Source: Streptomyces sp. RerS4
GTDB taxonomy: Bacteria > Actinomycetota > Actinomycetes > Streptomycetales > Streptomycetaceae
Reading direction: 5' to 3'
NCBI RefSeq assembly: GCF_023515955.1
Contig: NZ_CP097322.1
Location: 5,256,501-5,320,500 of the forward strand
Length of the DNA stretch: 64,000 bases
The translations under genes were made by a program, and so were the position numbers. Under the pieces are notes generated by a model. That model did no database searches and was not told the origin of the DNA. It saw only the letters and a program-made list of their open reading frames with translations. Shown here one piece after another: positions 29,285-37,706 of this stretch; position 1 is the stretch's first letter, and each line of letters opens with the position of its first letter.

Positions 29285-30565
29285 GTGGCAGCGAGAGACG
29301 AGACGACCCGCCCGCGAGGCCGGGCCCGCGAGGACGCGACGGCCGCCCCCGGAACCGCGCGGGCGGCGGACGCCCCCGGCGCTCCCGGTCCGACGCCGCC
29401 CTGGCCGCCGGACCCGGCCGGCCCCGGCGGGCCCGGCCGTCGGGTACCCGGCGGGGCGCAGGCGGAGGCCCGGATGCCGGGCTGGCTGCCGCGCGCGGTG
29501 ATCCTCGTACTGGCCCTCGTGGCCTGCTTCCAGCTCGGCAGTTGGGCCTTCCACCAGCTGGTCGGGCTGCTGCTCAACATCCTGATCGCGTTCTTCCTGG
29601 CGCTCGCCGTGGAGCCGGCCGTGGCCCGGATGGCGGCCCGCGGCATGCGTCGCGGGTTCGCCACCTTCCTGGTGTTCCTCATCGTGTTCGTGGCGGCGGC
29701 CGGCTTCGTCACGCTGCTCGGATCGATGCTCGCCGGGCAGATCGTCTCCATGGTCGCGAGCTTCCCGCGCTACCTCGACTCGGTGATCGACTCGATCAAC
29801 GCGACGTTCCACACCCAGCTGTCCCGGCTGGAGATCCAGGACAGCCTGCTGCACTCCGACTGGCTCCAGAAGTACGTACAGAACAGCGCGAGCGGAGTGC
29901 TCGACGTGTCCACCACCGTGCTCGGTGGGCTCTTCCGGCTGTTGACGGTCGGTCTGTTCTCCTTCTACTTCGCCGCCGACGGGCCCCGCCTGCGGCGCGC
30001 GCTGTGCTCCGTCCTGCCGCCCGCGAAGCAGGCGGAGGTCCTGCGGGCCTGGGAGATCGCCGTCGCCAAGACCGGCGGCTACCTCTATTCCCGGGGCCTG
30101 ATGGCGCTGATCTCCGGGATCGCGCACTACGTCCTCTTCGCGATCCTGGACGTGCCGTACGCGCCCGCGCTCGCGGTGTGGGTGGGGCTGGTGTCCCAGT
30201 TCATCCCCACCATCGGCACCTACCTGGCGGGCGCGCTGCCGATCCTGATCGCCTTCACGGTCAATCCCTGGTACGCGCTGTACGTGCTCGGATTCGTGGT
30301 GGTCTACCAGCAGTTCGAGAACTACGTGCTGCAACCCAAGCTGACCGCGAAGACCGTCGACATCCATCCGGCCGTGGCCTTCGGCTCGGTCGTCGCGGGC
30401 ACCGCCCTGATGGGAGCCGTCGGGGCGCTGATCGCGATCCCCGCCGTCGCCACCCTCCAGGCCTTCCTCGGTGCCTACGTGAAGCGGTACGACGTGGCCG
30501 ACCCCGTCGTCACGACTCCCGCGCCGGCCCGTCCGCGCCGACGATGGGGGCCAGGAGCGCGTTGA
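29285..30565 (+). CDS. AI-2E family (UPF0118) membrane transporter
   Basis: 426 residues. A 60-residue Pro/Gly/Ala-rich cytosolic tail is followed by about eight membrane segments, the first two near residues 70-115. The second half has the family pattern GVLDVSTTVLGGLFRLLTVGLFSFYFAADG and SQFIPTIGTYLAGALPILIAF, FENYVLQPKL, and HPAVAFGSVVAG. Members export diverse small molecules or sodium; AI-2 itself is unlikely in this organism. GTG 29285 is used; no strong SD. Its 3' end overlaps the convergent Clp-N regulator gene by 56 bases. Confidence 0.9.
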   Translation: MAARDETTRPRGRAREDATAAPGTARAADAPGAPGPTPPWPPDPAGPGGPGRRVPGGAQAEARMPGWLPRAVILVLALVACFQLGSWAFHQLVGLLLNILIAFFLALAVEPAVARMAARGMRRGFATFLVFLIVFVAAAGFVTLLGSMLAGQIVSMVASFPRYLDSVIDSINATFHTQLSRLEIQDSLLHSDWLQKYVQNSASGVLDVSTTVLGGLFRLLTVGLFSFYFAADGPRLRRALCSVLPPAKQAEVLRAWEIAVAKTGGYLYSRGLMALISGIAHYVLFAILDVPYAPALAVWVGLVSQFIPTIGTYLAGALPILIAFTVNPWYALYVLGFVVVYQQFENYVLQPKLTAKTVDIHPAVAFGSVVAGTALMGAVGALIAIPAVATLQAFLGAYVKRYDVADPVVTTPAPARPRRRWGPGAR

Positions 30566-31277
30566 GTTCGGCCTCGGCGGCGGCCTTGTCGACGCCGAGT
30601 ACGGCGCTCAGTACGCCGTCGCCGTCCTCCTGTTCGAGGAGGGCGAGCAGGAGGTGTTCGGTGCCGACGTAGTTGTGGCCCAGGCGCAGCGCCTCGCGGA
30701 AGGTGAGTTCCAGGGCCTTCTTGGCGGAGGCGTCGAAGGGCACCAGGTCGGGGACCTCCGCGACCCGTTCGGGCAGGTGGGCCGTGGCGGCCGCGCGGAC
30801 GTCCTCGGGGGCGACGCCCTGCGCGCGCAGGACGACCATGGCGAGGCCCTCGGGCTCGGCGAGCAGACCGAGCAGGAGGTGCTCGGTGCGGATCTCGGTG
30901 TTGCCCGCCTTGCGGGCCTCCTCCTGCGCGGTCACGACGACGTTGCGGGCGCGGGGGGTGAAGCGGCCGAAACCCTGGTTCGGGTCCATGGCGGCCTCGC
31001 CCTCCTTGTCGGCCTTGGGGACGAAGCGCTTCTGGGCGGCCTGGCGGGTGACGCCCATGCTGCGGCCGATGTCGGTCCAGGAGGCGCCGGAGCGGCGGGC
31101 TTGGTCGACGAAGTGGCCGATGAGGTGGTCCGCGACGTCCCCGAGGTGCTCGGCCGCGACGACGGCGCCGCTGAGCTGTTCGAGGGTGTCGGTGTGGACC
31201 TTCTTGATGGCCTCGATCAGGTCGTCGAGGCGGACCGGGTTGGTCATGCGAACGGGTTCCACGGAAGGGTTCGTCAT
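30510..31277 (-). CDS. Clp N-terminal-domain protein with fused helix-turn-helix (no ATPase)
   Basis: 255 residues. Residues 12-90 are helical with a helix-turn-helix at about 66-84 (SWTDIGRSMGVTRQAAQKRF). Residues 104-170 and 180-245 are two ClpA/ClpC N-domain repeats (FTPRARNVVVTAQEEARK, TEIRTEHLLLGLLAE; LELTFREALRLGHNYVGTEHLLLALLE). There is no AAA+ module, so it cannot unfold substrates. It may bind Clp adaptors or substrates and act on DNA; this is inference. A second in-frame ATG is at 31247. A promoter with duplicated palindromes lies directly upstream and ends only eight bases before ATG 31277, suggesting a leaderless mRNA and autoregulation. Confidence 0.88.
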   Translation of the reverse strand: MTNPSVEPVRMTNPVRLDDLIEAIKKVHTDTLEQLSGAVVAAEHLGDVADHLIGHFVDQARRSGASWTDIGRSMGVTRQAAQKRFVPKADKEGEAAMDPNQGFGRFTPRARNVVVTAQEEARKAGNTEIRTEHLLLGLLAEPEGLAMVVLRAQGVAPEDVRAAATAHLPERVAEVPDLVPFDASAKKALELTFREALRLGHNYVGTEHLLLALLEQEDGDGVLSAVLGVDKAAAEAELNALLAPIVGADGPARES

Positions 31278-31282
31278 GGATG

Positions 31283-31324
31283 CAACCCTAGGTTGACACT
31301 AGGTAGGGCGTCAACCCTCGGTTG
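31283..31324 (-). promoter_or_regulatory. Promoter and duplicated palindromic operator of the Clp-N regulator
   Basis: On the minus strand, TTGACG (31314-31309) and TAGGGT (31290-31285) are separated by 18 bases and fit a housekeeping promoter. Two near-identical 13-mers overlap it: CAACCCTAGGTTG (31283-31295) and CAACCCTCGGTTG (31312-31324), each itself palindromic (CAACC...GGTTG), 29 bases apart. The longer arms CAACCCTAGGTTGAC and GTCAACCCTCGGTTG also form an inverted repeat with 12 of 15 matches. Confidence 0.7.
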
Positions 31325-31418
31325 TCAGGTGGTGTGGCGCCGCCGTGGCTTCGAAGGCCTTGGCGTGTAGGGCCGACGTATAGGTCCGGTATGCGGGGGC
31401 GGCGTAGATCTGGCCGTC

Positions 31419-31973
31419 ATGAGTGTGGATACGCGTACCCGTCGGATCGGCGGGGAGCCCGGTCGCGCCGCCCTGCGGGCCTTAGCGGGGCGGGCGCCCG
31501 CGCCGGCGTCCCCCGCGCGGACGGCCGCCCTGCACAGCGGAGGGGTGGCGGCGGTCGCGCTGCTGACGCTCGTGGGCATCGGCGCGCTGCTGCGCGAGCC
31601 GGTGCTGATCCCGCCGATCGCGGCGAGCGCGGCGATCGTCTACGGGGTCCCCGCGCTCCCGCTGGCCCAGCCGCGCAGCGTCGTCGCCGGGCACCTGCTG
31701 TGCGCGGCGGTCGGCTATCTCGGGCTCGCGCTGCTGGGGCGGGCGCCGTGGGTGGCCGCGCTGGCGGCGGGCGTCGCGGTGGGGGTCATGACCCTGGCCC
31801 GGACCCCGCATTCGCCGGCTGCGGCGACCACGGTGGTGGTGGTCCTCCAGGCGCCGGATCCGGTGCGGTTCGTGCCGCTGTTGGCCGGGGCGGCGATGCT
31901 GCTGGTACTGGCCGGGATGGCCGCGTCGAGGGCGCGGCGGGGGGCGGTGCGCTATCCCGCGTACTGGTGGTGA
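31419..31973 (+). CDS. HPP-family membrane protein
   Basis: 184 residues with four or five hydrophobic segments after a basic Ala/Pro-rich tail. The family pattern QPRSVVAGHLLCAAVGYLGL near residue 85 and ARTPHSPAAATTVVVVLQ near 125 (HPP itself replaced by HSP) place it in the HPP/YbhQ-like integral membrane family, some members of which are linked to nitrite transport in plastids. ATG 31419 lies 140 bases from the divergent Clp-N gene. No operon partner. Transport function is only a family-level guess. Confidence 0.8.
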   Translation: MSVDTRTRRIGGEPGRAALRALAGRAPAPASPARTAALHSGGVAAVALLTLVGIGALLREPVLIPPIAASAAIVYGVPALPLAQPRSVVAGHLLCAAVGYLGLALLGRAPWVAALAAGVAVGVMTLARTPHSPAAATTVVVVLQAPDPVRFVPLLAGAAMLLVLAGMAASRARRGAVRYPAYWW

Positions 31974-32117
31974 CCCCGTGGACCTGGGGTGTTCGGGCCA
32001 GGGCCGGGCCACAACTCCCCATGCCCTCTTGTGAGTTGGATTCCCCGGGCCAACAATGCGCATGACAACCGAAGGATCTTCGGTCGCCTCGTCATGTCAT
32101 CGGAGGGGAACCCCCAC

Positions 32118-33047
32118 ATGAACAAGCCTCTCGCCGGCGTCGTGCTCTCCCTGCTCCTGACCGGAGTCGCGGCAGCGCCGGCCGTGGCCGCCGCCCCGCA
32201 GGACACGGACCGTGCCGGCACCGCGACGGTCGACTCCGCACCCCCCGCGACCGCCTCGGCCGCCGCCTGGCCCGCCACGGCCGCCGCCTCGCCCGCCGAC
32301 ACCGCCTCGCCCGCCGCCGTCACCTACGCGGGGACGGTCGCGCTCAGCAACTGCTCCGGCTCCGTCGTCCGCGCCCCGGGCTCCCAGCCGAACGACCCCG
32401 CGCTCGTCCTGTCCAACGGGCACTGCCTGGAGACCGGCTTCCCCGCCGCCGGCCAGGTCATCGTCAACCGCGCCTCCAGTCGCACGTTCTCGCTGCTCAA
32501 CGCGGCCGGCTCGAAGGTCGCGACGCTGCGGGCGAGCAAGATCGCGTACGGGACGATGACGGACACGGACGTCTCCCTCTACCAGCTCACCACGACCTAC
32601 GCGCAGATCCAGAGCCAGTACGGCATCAGCGCGCTCACGCTGAACGACGTCCGCCCGACGCAGGGTTCGGCCATCAAGGTGGTGTCCGGGTACTGGAAGC
32701 GGACGTACAGCTGCAACATCGACGGCTTCGCCTACCTCCTCAAGGAAGGCGCCTGGACCTGGAAGGACTCCGTCCGCTACACCTCGTCCTGCAACACCAT
32801 CGGCGGCACCTCGGGCTCGCCCGTGATCGACACGACGACCGGCAAGGTGGTCGCCGTCAACAACACGGGCAACGAGGCCGGCGGGCGCTGCACGGACAAC
32901 AATCCGTGCGAGGTCGACCAGAACGGCACCGTGACCGTGCGCAGGGGCATCAACTACGCCCAGCAGACCTACACCCTCGTCCCCTGCATCGGACCCGGCA
33001 GCCAGCTGGACCTGAACCGCCCCGGCTGCGCGGTGCCGAAGCCGTAA
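32118..33047 (+). CDS. Secreted trypsin-like serine protease
   Basis: 309 residues. ATG 32118 follows GGAGGGG. A Sec signal peptide covers about residues 1-28 (ending AVAAAP). An Ala/Thr/Pro-rich spacer follows, then a chymotrypsin-fold domain with catalytic H102 (LSNGHC), D151 (TDTDVSLY; D149 is an alternative) and S234 in GTSGSPV. Six or more cysteines after residue 80 may form disulfides. It belongs to the trypsin-like peptidase S1 family common in streptomycete secretomes. A hairpin terminator follows. Substrate preference cannot be read here. Confidence 0.9.
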   Translation: MNKPLAGVVLSLLLTGVAAAPAVAAAPQDTDRAGTATVDSAPPATASAAAWPATAAASPADTASPAAVTYAGTVALSNCSGSVVRAPGSQPNDPALVLSNGHCLETGFPAAGQVIVNRASSRTFSLLNAAGSKVATLRASKIAYGTMTDTDVSLYQLTTTYAQIQSQYGISALTLNDVRPTQGSAIKVVSGYWKRTYSCNIDGFAYLLKEGAWTWKDSVRYTSSCNTIGGTSGSPVIDTTTGKVVAVNNTGNEAGGRCTDNNPCEVDQNGTVTVRRGINYAQQTYTLVPCIGPGSQLDLNRPGCAVPKP

Positions 33048-33070
33048 CGGCGCGGTCGTACCCCCCTTCC

Positions 33071-33102
33071 CTCCGCCCGGTGACCACGGTCGCCGGGCGG
33101 AG
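33071..33102 (+). terminator. Terminator hairpin between the protease gene and recA
   Basis: CTCCGCCCGGTGACC (33071-33085) faces GGTCGCCGGGCGGAG (33088-33102) with one G-T pair, giving a stem of about 14 bp and a tiny loop. There is no T-run. It isolates recA from upstream transcription. Confidence 0.7.
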
Positions 33103-33113
33103 GTGTGTCCGGC

Positions 33114-33142
33114 TTGACACGGAAATCGAACATCCATTCTGA
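33114..33142 (+). promoter_or_regulatory. recA promoter with LexA (SOS) box
   Basis: TTGACA (33114-33119) is followed after 17 bases by TTCTGA (33137-33142) as a weak -10. The sequence CGAACATCCATTCT (33127-33140) lies between and over them and matches the actinobacterial LexA box CGAAC-N4-GTTCG with A in place of G. I recall GAACATCCATTC as the recA SOS box in S. lividans. Its position inside the promoter fits LexA repression relieved by DNA damage. Confidence 0.82.
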
Positions 33143-33244
33143 TGAGTTATCCACAGCCGAAACGGGCGTGGGAGCGCATTGTCAGTGGCAGGCGTTAGCG
33201 TCAATGGCGTGAAGCGATCGACTCAAGCAAACCGGGTGGAACCC

Positions 33245-34360
33245 ATGGCAGGCACCGACCGCGAGAAGGCTCTCGACGCCGCGCTCGCACAGATTGAACG
33301 GCAATTCGGCAAGGGCGCCGTCATGCGCCTGGGTGACAAGCCGAACGACCCCATCGACGTCATCCCCACCGGGTCGACGGCGCTGGACATCGCCCTCGGC
33401 GTCGGCGGCCTGCCGCGCGGCCGTGTGGTGGAGGTGTACGGCCCGGAGTCCTCCGGTAAGACGACCCTGACCCTGCACGCCGTGGCCAACGCGCAGAAGG
33501 CCGGCGGCACCGTCGCCTTCGTGGACGCCGAGCACGCGCTCGACCCCGAGTACGCCAAGGCCCTCGGCGTCGACACCGACAACCTCATCCTGTCCCAGCC
33601 GGACACCGGCGAGCAGGCGCTTGAGATCGTCGACATGCTGGTCCGCTCCGGCGCGCTCGACCTGATCGTCATCGACTCCGTCGCGGCGCTCGTACCGCGC
33701 GCGGAGATCGAGGGTGAGATGGGCGACTCGCACGTGGGTCTCCAGGCCCGTCTGATGAGCCAGGCGCTCCGCAAGATCACCGGTGCGCTGAACCAGTCCA
33801 AGACCACCGCGATCTTCATCAACCAGCTCCGCGAGAAGATCGGTGTGATGTTCGGCTCGCCCGAGACCACGACCGGTGGCCGCGCGCTGAAGTTCTACGC
33901 CTCGGTGCGCATCGACATCCGCCGCATCGAAACCCTCAAGGACGGCACGGAGGCGGTCGGCAACCGCACCCGCTGCAAGGTCGTGAAGAACAAGGTCGCG
34001 CCGCCGTTCAAGCAGGCCGAGTTCGACATCCTCTACGGCCAGGGCATCAGCCGCGAGGGCGGCCTGATCGACATGGGCGTGGAGCACGGCTTCATCCGCA
34101 AGGCCGGCGCCTGGTACACGTACGAGGGCGACCAGCTCGGCCAGGGCAAGGAGAACGCCCGCAACTTCCTGAAGGACAACCCCGACCTCGCCAACGAGAT
34201 CGAGCGGAAGATCAAGGAGAAGCTGGGCGTCGGCGTGCGCAAGGACGCCGCGGCCGAGGAGACGGCCGCCGCCCCGGCGGACGGCGCCGCCGCCGCGGCC
34301 GTACCCGCCCCCGCGTCGAAGGCCAAGACGCCGGCCAAGGCCGCCGTCGCCAAGAGCTGA
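33245..34360 (+). CDS. recA: Recombinase RecA
   Basis: 371 residues from ATG 33245 (MAGTDREKALDAALAQIE, the usual streptomycete start; in-frame codons back to 33179 are excluded by family length). Walker A GPESSGKT at residues 66-73, Walker B LIVIDSVAAL, L1/L2 loop residues, INQLREKIGVMFG and a C-terminal Ala/Lys-rich tail typical of Streptomyces. It forms filaments on single-stranded DNA, drives strand exchange and stimulates LexA self-cleavage. No intein is present. An upstream LexA box implies SOS induction. recX begins four bases after the stop, so the two are coupled. Confidence 0.99.
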   Translation: MAGTDREKALDAALAQIERQFGKGAVMRLGDKPNDPIDVIPTGSTALDIALGVGGLPRGRVVEVYGPESSGKTTLTLHAVANAQKAGGTVAFVDAEHALDPEYAKALGVDTDNLILSQPDTGEQALEIVDMLVRSGALDLIVIDSVAALVPRAEIEGEMGDSHVGLQARLMSQALRKITGALNQSKTTAIFINQLREKIGVMFGSPETTTGGRALKFYASVRIDIRRIETLKDGTEAVGNRTRCKVVKNKVAPPFKQAEFDILYGQGISREGGLIDMGVEHGFIRKAGAWYTYEGDQLGQGKENARNFLKDNPDLANEIERKIKEKLGVGVRKDAAAEETAAAPADGAAAAAVPAPASKAKTPAKAAVAKS

Positions 34361-34364
34361 CCCG

Positions 34365-34925
34365 GTGCGGGAGCAGGAGAGGGGCGGCGCGGGCGGCCGG
34401 GAGGGCCGTCAGGAACTGCCGCCCCAGAGTCCCGAGGAGCAGGCGCGGGCGATCTGTCTGCGCCTGCTCACCGGGATGCCCCGTACGCGGCGCCAGCTCG
34501 CGGACGCCCTCGCGAAGCGGGGCATCCCCGACGAGGTGGCGGAGGAGGTCCTCTCCCGGTACGAGGAGGTGGGCCTGATCGACGACGCCGCCTTCGCCGG
34601 GGCCTGGGTCGAGTCCCGGCACCGGGGCCGGGGCCTGGCCCGCCGAGCCCTCGCCCAGGAGCTGCGGACCAAGGGGGTGCACACCACCCTCGTCCAGGAG
34701 GCGCTGGAGCAGCTGGACTCCGATCAGGAGGAGCAGACCGCGCGGGAGCTCGTGGAGCGCAAGCTCCGGGCCACCCGGGGGCTGGAGCGGGACAAGCGGA
34801 TCCGGCGCCTCGCCGGGATGCTCGCCCGCAAGGGGTACCCGGAGGGCATGGCCCTGCGGGTGGTGCGCCGCGCCCTGGAGGCGGAGGGCGAGGACGCGGA
34901 CGACCTGGGGTACCCGGCGGGCTGA
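34365..34925 (+). CDS. recX: Regulatory protein RecX
   Basis: 186 residues from GTG 34365. Three-helix RecX repeats are visible: ARAICLRLLTGMPRTRRQLADALAKRGI, EVLSRYEEVGLIDDAAFAGAWVESR, and the last repeat KRIRRLAGMLARKGYPEGMALRVVR. RecX binds the RecA filament groove and limits its activity. The four-base gap after recA and shared transcription fit that partnership. A Gly/Arg/Gln-rich N-terminal tail of about 25 residues precedes the first repeat. A GC hairpin follows the stop. Confidence 0.97.
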   Translation: MREQERGGAGGREGRQELPPQSPEEQARAICLRLLTGMPRTRRQLADALAKRGIPDEVAEEVLSRYEEVGLIDDAAFAGAWVESRHRGRGLARRALAQELRTKGVHTTLVQEALEQLDSDQEEQTARELVERKLRATRGLERDKRIRRLAGMLARKGYPEGMALRVVRRALEAEGEDADDLGYPAG

Positions 34926-34946
34926 CCCCGCCCGGCGGGGGCGGGG
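34926..34946 (+). terminator. Hairpin terminator after recX
   Basis: CCCCGCCC (34926-34933) pairs with GGGCGGGG (34939-34946) immediately after the recX stop codon. There is no T-run. Confidence 0.55.
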
Positions 34947-35039
34947 CGGGACCCCGGGCCGGGGGTGGGGGTAGCACCCGGGTAGGGACGCCGGGGCGCT
35001 CCAATGTCACGGAGCGGGCCCGGCGGCAGAGTTGCCCGC

Positions 35040-37637
35040 ATGATGCTGCGTTACGCCCTGCAGACCGTCAGGGACCGCAAGGCCGGTTTCCTCGGAGCCT
35101 TCGTCGCGCTCCTGTGCGCGGCCGCTCTGGTCACCGCCTGCGGCACCCTCCTGGAGACCGGACTCCGCGGGAAGATCGCCACCGAACGCTACGCGGCCAC
35201 GCCGGTCGTCGTCTCCGCCGACCAGAACGTCCACCAGACCACGGTCAAGGAGAAGAAGGGCAAGACCAAGACGAAGCACAAGGCCAAGCCCGTCGCCGAG
35301 CGGGCCTGGCTGCCGGCCGCCGCTGTGGACACCGTCCGGGCCGTCCCCGGAGCCGGGCAGGTCGTGCCCGAGCTGACGTTCCGGGCCGCGGCGATGATCC
35401 CGGGCGCGGGCGCCGGTACGCCCTCGTACGGGCACGCCTGGACCTCCGCCGTCCTCACCCCCTTCACCCTCGTCGAGGGCGCGGCGCCCCGCGGCGGCGA
35501 CGAGGTCGTCATCGACCGGGCCCTCGCCGCCCGAGCGGGGCTGAAGGCCGGAAGCCGGCTGACGATCCAGGCCACCGGCGAGCCGAAGACGTACACGGTG
35601 AGCGGCATCGCCCGCACCGCGCGGGGCGACCTCGCCCACCAGAGCGCGCTCTTCTTCAGCGATGCCGAGGCCGAGCGGCTCGCCGCCCGCGCCGGGCAGG
35701 TCGCCGCGATCGGCGTGGTCCCCGCGCCCGGCGTGGACCCGGCGACACTCGCCGGACGGATCGGCCAGGCGCTGAAGGACACCGAGGTGAAGGGCGGCGA
35801 GCCGAAGGGCACCGCCGGGACCCGCTCCGGCGGGCAGGCCGCGGTGGTCAGTACCGGGGACGAGCGGGGGCCCGTCGAGTTCCTCGACGCGGCCGGTGCC
35901 CGCATCAGGCTGGTGTCGATGGGAGGTGCCATGGGCGGCACCTCCCTGCTGGTCGCGGTCCTCGTGGTCGTCGGCACCTTCGCCCTGTCCGTCCAGCAGC
36001 GCCACCGCGAACTGGCCCTGCTGCGCGCCGTCGCCGCCACCCCGAAGCAGGTCCGCCGGCTCATCGGGCGGGAGGCGCTCATCGTCGGTCTGGCCGCCGG
36101 GATCGCCGGAGCCCTCGCCGGACTGCCGCTCGCCTCCTGGTTGCACGGCCGCTTCGTCGCCGGCGGGGTCGTCCCCGCCACGCTGGAACCCACCGCCGGG
36201 ATCTTCCCGATGTTCGCCGCCGTCGCGGCGAGCCTGCTCGGCGCCTGGGCCGCGGCGCGGATCACCGGTCGGCGCGTCGCCCGCATCCGCCCCGCCGAAG
36301 CGCTGGCCGAGGCCGCCGTGGACCGGGGGCGGCCCGCGTGGATCCGGACGCTGACGGGGCTGCTCCTGCTGGCGGGCGGGGCGGTGCTGGTCGTCGTACT
36401 CGCCTCCCTGCGCACCGAACCGGCCTCGACCCCCGTGACCTTCCTGGCCGTGGTGGTGCCGGCGGGCGCCGTCTCGCTGCTCGGCCCGCTGCTGGTCCGA
36501 GCCGCCGCCGCGCTGCTCGCCGGACCGCTGCGATTGGCGGGCGCCGGCGGTCACCTGGCCGGCGCGAACCTGCGCGGCAACGCGACCCGCATGGCCTCCG
36601 CCGTCACCCCGCTCGCCCTGCTGATCGGGATGACCTGCACGGTGCTGTTCATCACCCCGACCCTCGGGGACGCCGCCCGGGTCCAGGCCCGCGAGGGCGT
36701 ACGGGCGCCGTGGGTGCTGGCCGCGCAGGGCCCCGGGGTCAGCGCCGGGGCCGCCGACCGGATCCGCCGTACGCCCGGTGTCACGGCGGCCACCGAGATC
36801 GTGCGGACCTCCGTCCGGGTCGGCCTCACCAAGTACGCCGCGCAGGGTGTGACCCCGACCGGCCTCACCCGCACCTGGGACCCCGGCGTCGTCCGCGGCA
36901 GCCTCGACGGCTTCGGCGAGGGCAGCGCGGCGGTCAGCGAACTGGCCGCCGACCAGCTGGGGTTGAAGCCGGGCAGTCCGCTGGACCTGACGCTCGGCGA
37001 CGGAACGCCGGTCACCCTCACGGTGTCCGCCGTGTACGCGCGGGGGCTGGGCTTCGGTGACCTGACGCTGCCTCACGGGCTGGTCGCCGCGCACGTCGAC
37101 AACCCGTCGGCCGACAACGTACTCGTGGCGGCGGAGCCGGGGATCGGACGGCAGGCGCTGACCGAGGCCGTACGGGGCTTCCCCGGCGTCGCGGTGCTGT
37201 CGGCGGCGGACGCCGACGCGGCGCGGGCGGATCGGCAGGCCGCCGGGGCGGAGATCAACCTGCTGGCGATGGGCCTGGTGCTGGCGTTCACCGCCATCGC
37301 GGTGGTCAACACCCTGGCTATGTCGACCGCCGAGCGGCTGCGGGAGTTCGCGATGCTGCGGCTGGCCGGGGCGAAGCGACGTCAGGTGCGGGGGATGCTG
37401 CGCGCGGAGACGCTGGCCGTGCTGCTCATCGGGGCGGTGCTGGGGTCGGGGATCGCGCTGACCGTGCTGACCGCGTTCAGCGTGGGCATGACGGGCTCGG
37501 CGGCGCCGGTGGTACTGCCGCTCGTGTACGGGGTGGTGGTGGGCGGGGCCGGGCTGTTGGCCCTGGCCGCGACGGCCCTGCCGGGGCGCGTCGCGCTGCG
37601 GGTGCCGCCGGTGGAGGTGGCGATGTCCAAGGCGTAG
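35040..37637 (+). CDS. FtsX-family ABC transporter permease (orphan)
   Basis: 865 residues from ATG 35040. One membrane segment near residues 20-40 is followed by a large extracytoplasmic MacB-type domain (about 45-290), three segments with the FtsX block (295-420), further segments, a second extracytoplasmic domain (about 555-735) and three final segments. This is the doubled FtsX architecture of peptide/antibiotic-resistance or lipoprotein-release exporters. A Lys-rich stretch (KEKKGKTKTKHKAK) sits near residue 75. No ATP-binding subunit lies on either side, so the partner must be encoded elsewhere. It lies between recX and a rhodanese, where I do not recall it as universal. Start is uncertain: ATG 35043 and 35004 are in frame. 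Confidence 0.85.
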   Translation: MMLRYALQTVRDRKAGFLGAFVALLCAAALVTACGTLLETGLRGKIATERYAATPVVVSADQNVHQTTVKEKKGKTKTKHKAKPVAERAWLPAAAVDTVRAVPGAGQVVPELTFRAAAMIPGAGAGTPSYGHAWTSAVLTPFTLVEGAAPRGGDEVVIDRALAARAGLKAGSRLTIQATGEPKTYTVSGIARTARGDLAHQSALFFSDAEAERLAARAGQVAAIGVVPAPGVDPATLAGRIGQALKDTEVKGGEPKGTAGTRSGGQAAVVSTGDERGPVEFLDAAGARIRLVSMGGAMGGTSLLVAVLVVVGTFALSVQQRHRELALLRAVAATPKQVRRLIGREALIVGLAAGIAGALAGLPLASWLHGRFVAGGVVPATLEPTAGIFPMFAAVAASLLGAWAAARITGRRVARIRPAEALAEAAVDRGRPAWIRTLTGLLLLAGGAVLVVVLASLRTEPASTPVTFLAVVVPAGAVSLLGPLLVRAAAALLAGPLRLAGAGGHLAGANLRGNATRMASAVTPLALLIGMTCTVLFITPTLGDAARVQAREGVRAPWVLAAQGPGVSAGAADRIRRTPGVTAATEIVRTSVRVGLTKYAAQGVTPTGLTRTWDPGVVRGSLDGFGEGSAAVSELAADQLGLKPGSPLDLTLGDGTPVTLTVSAVYARGLGFGDLTLPHGLVAAHVDNPSADNVLVAAEPGIGRQALTEAVRGFPGVAVLSAADADAARADRQAAGAEINLLAMGLVLAFTAIAVVNTLAMSTAERLREFAMLRLAGAKRRQVRGMLRAETLAVLLIGAVLGSGIALTVLTAFSVGMTGSAAPVVLPLVYGVVVGGAGLLALAATALPGRVALRVPPVEVAMSKA

Positions 37638-37656
37638 CCGGGCCGGAGGGTCGGCG

Positions 37657-37693
37657 CAGGGCGGGCGGGGACCACGGGCCTCCGCCCGCCCTG
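37657..37693. terminator. Bidirectional terminator between permease and rhodanese genes
   Basis: CAGGGCGGGCGG (37657-37668) pairs perfectly with CCGCCCGCCCTG (37682-37693) around a 13-nt loop. It lies between two convergent genes, 20 bases after one stop and 14 bases before the other. Confidence 0.8.
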
Positions 37694-37706
37694 TCGGGCT
37701 CAGGGG

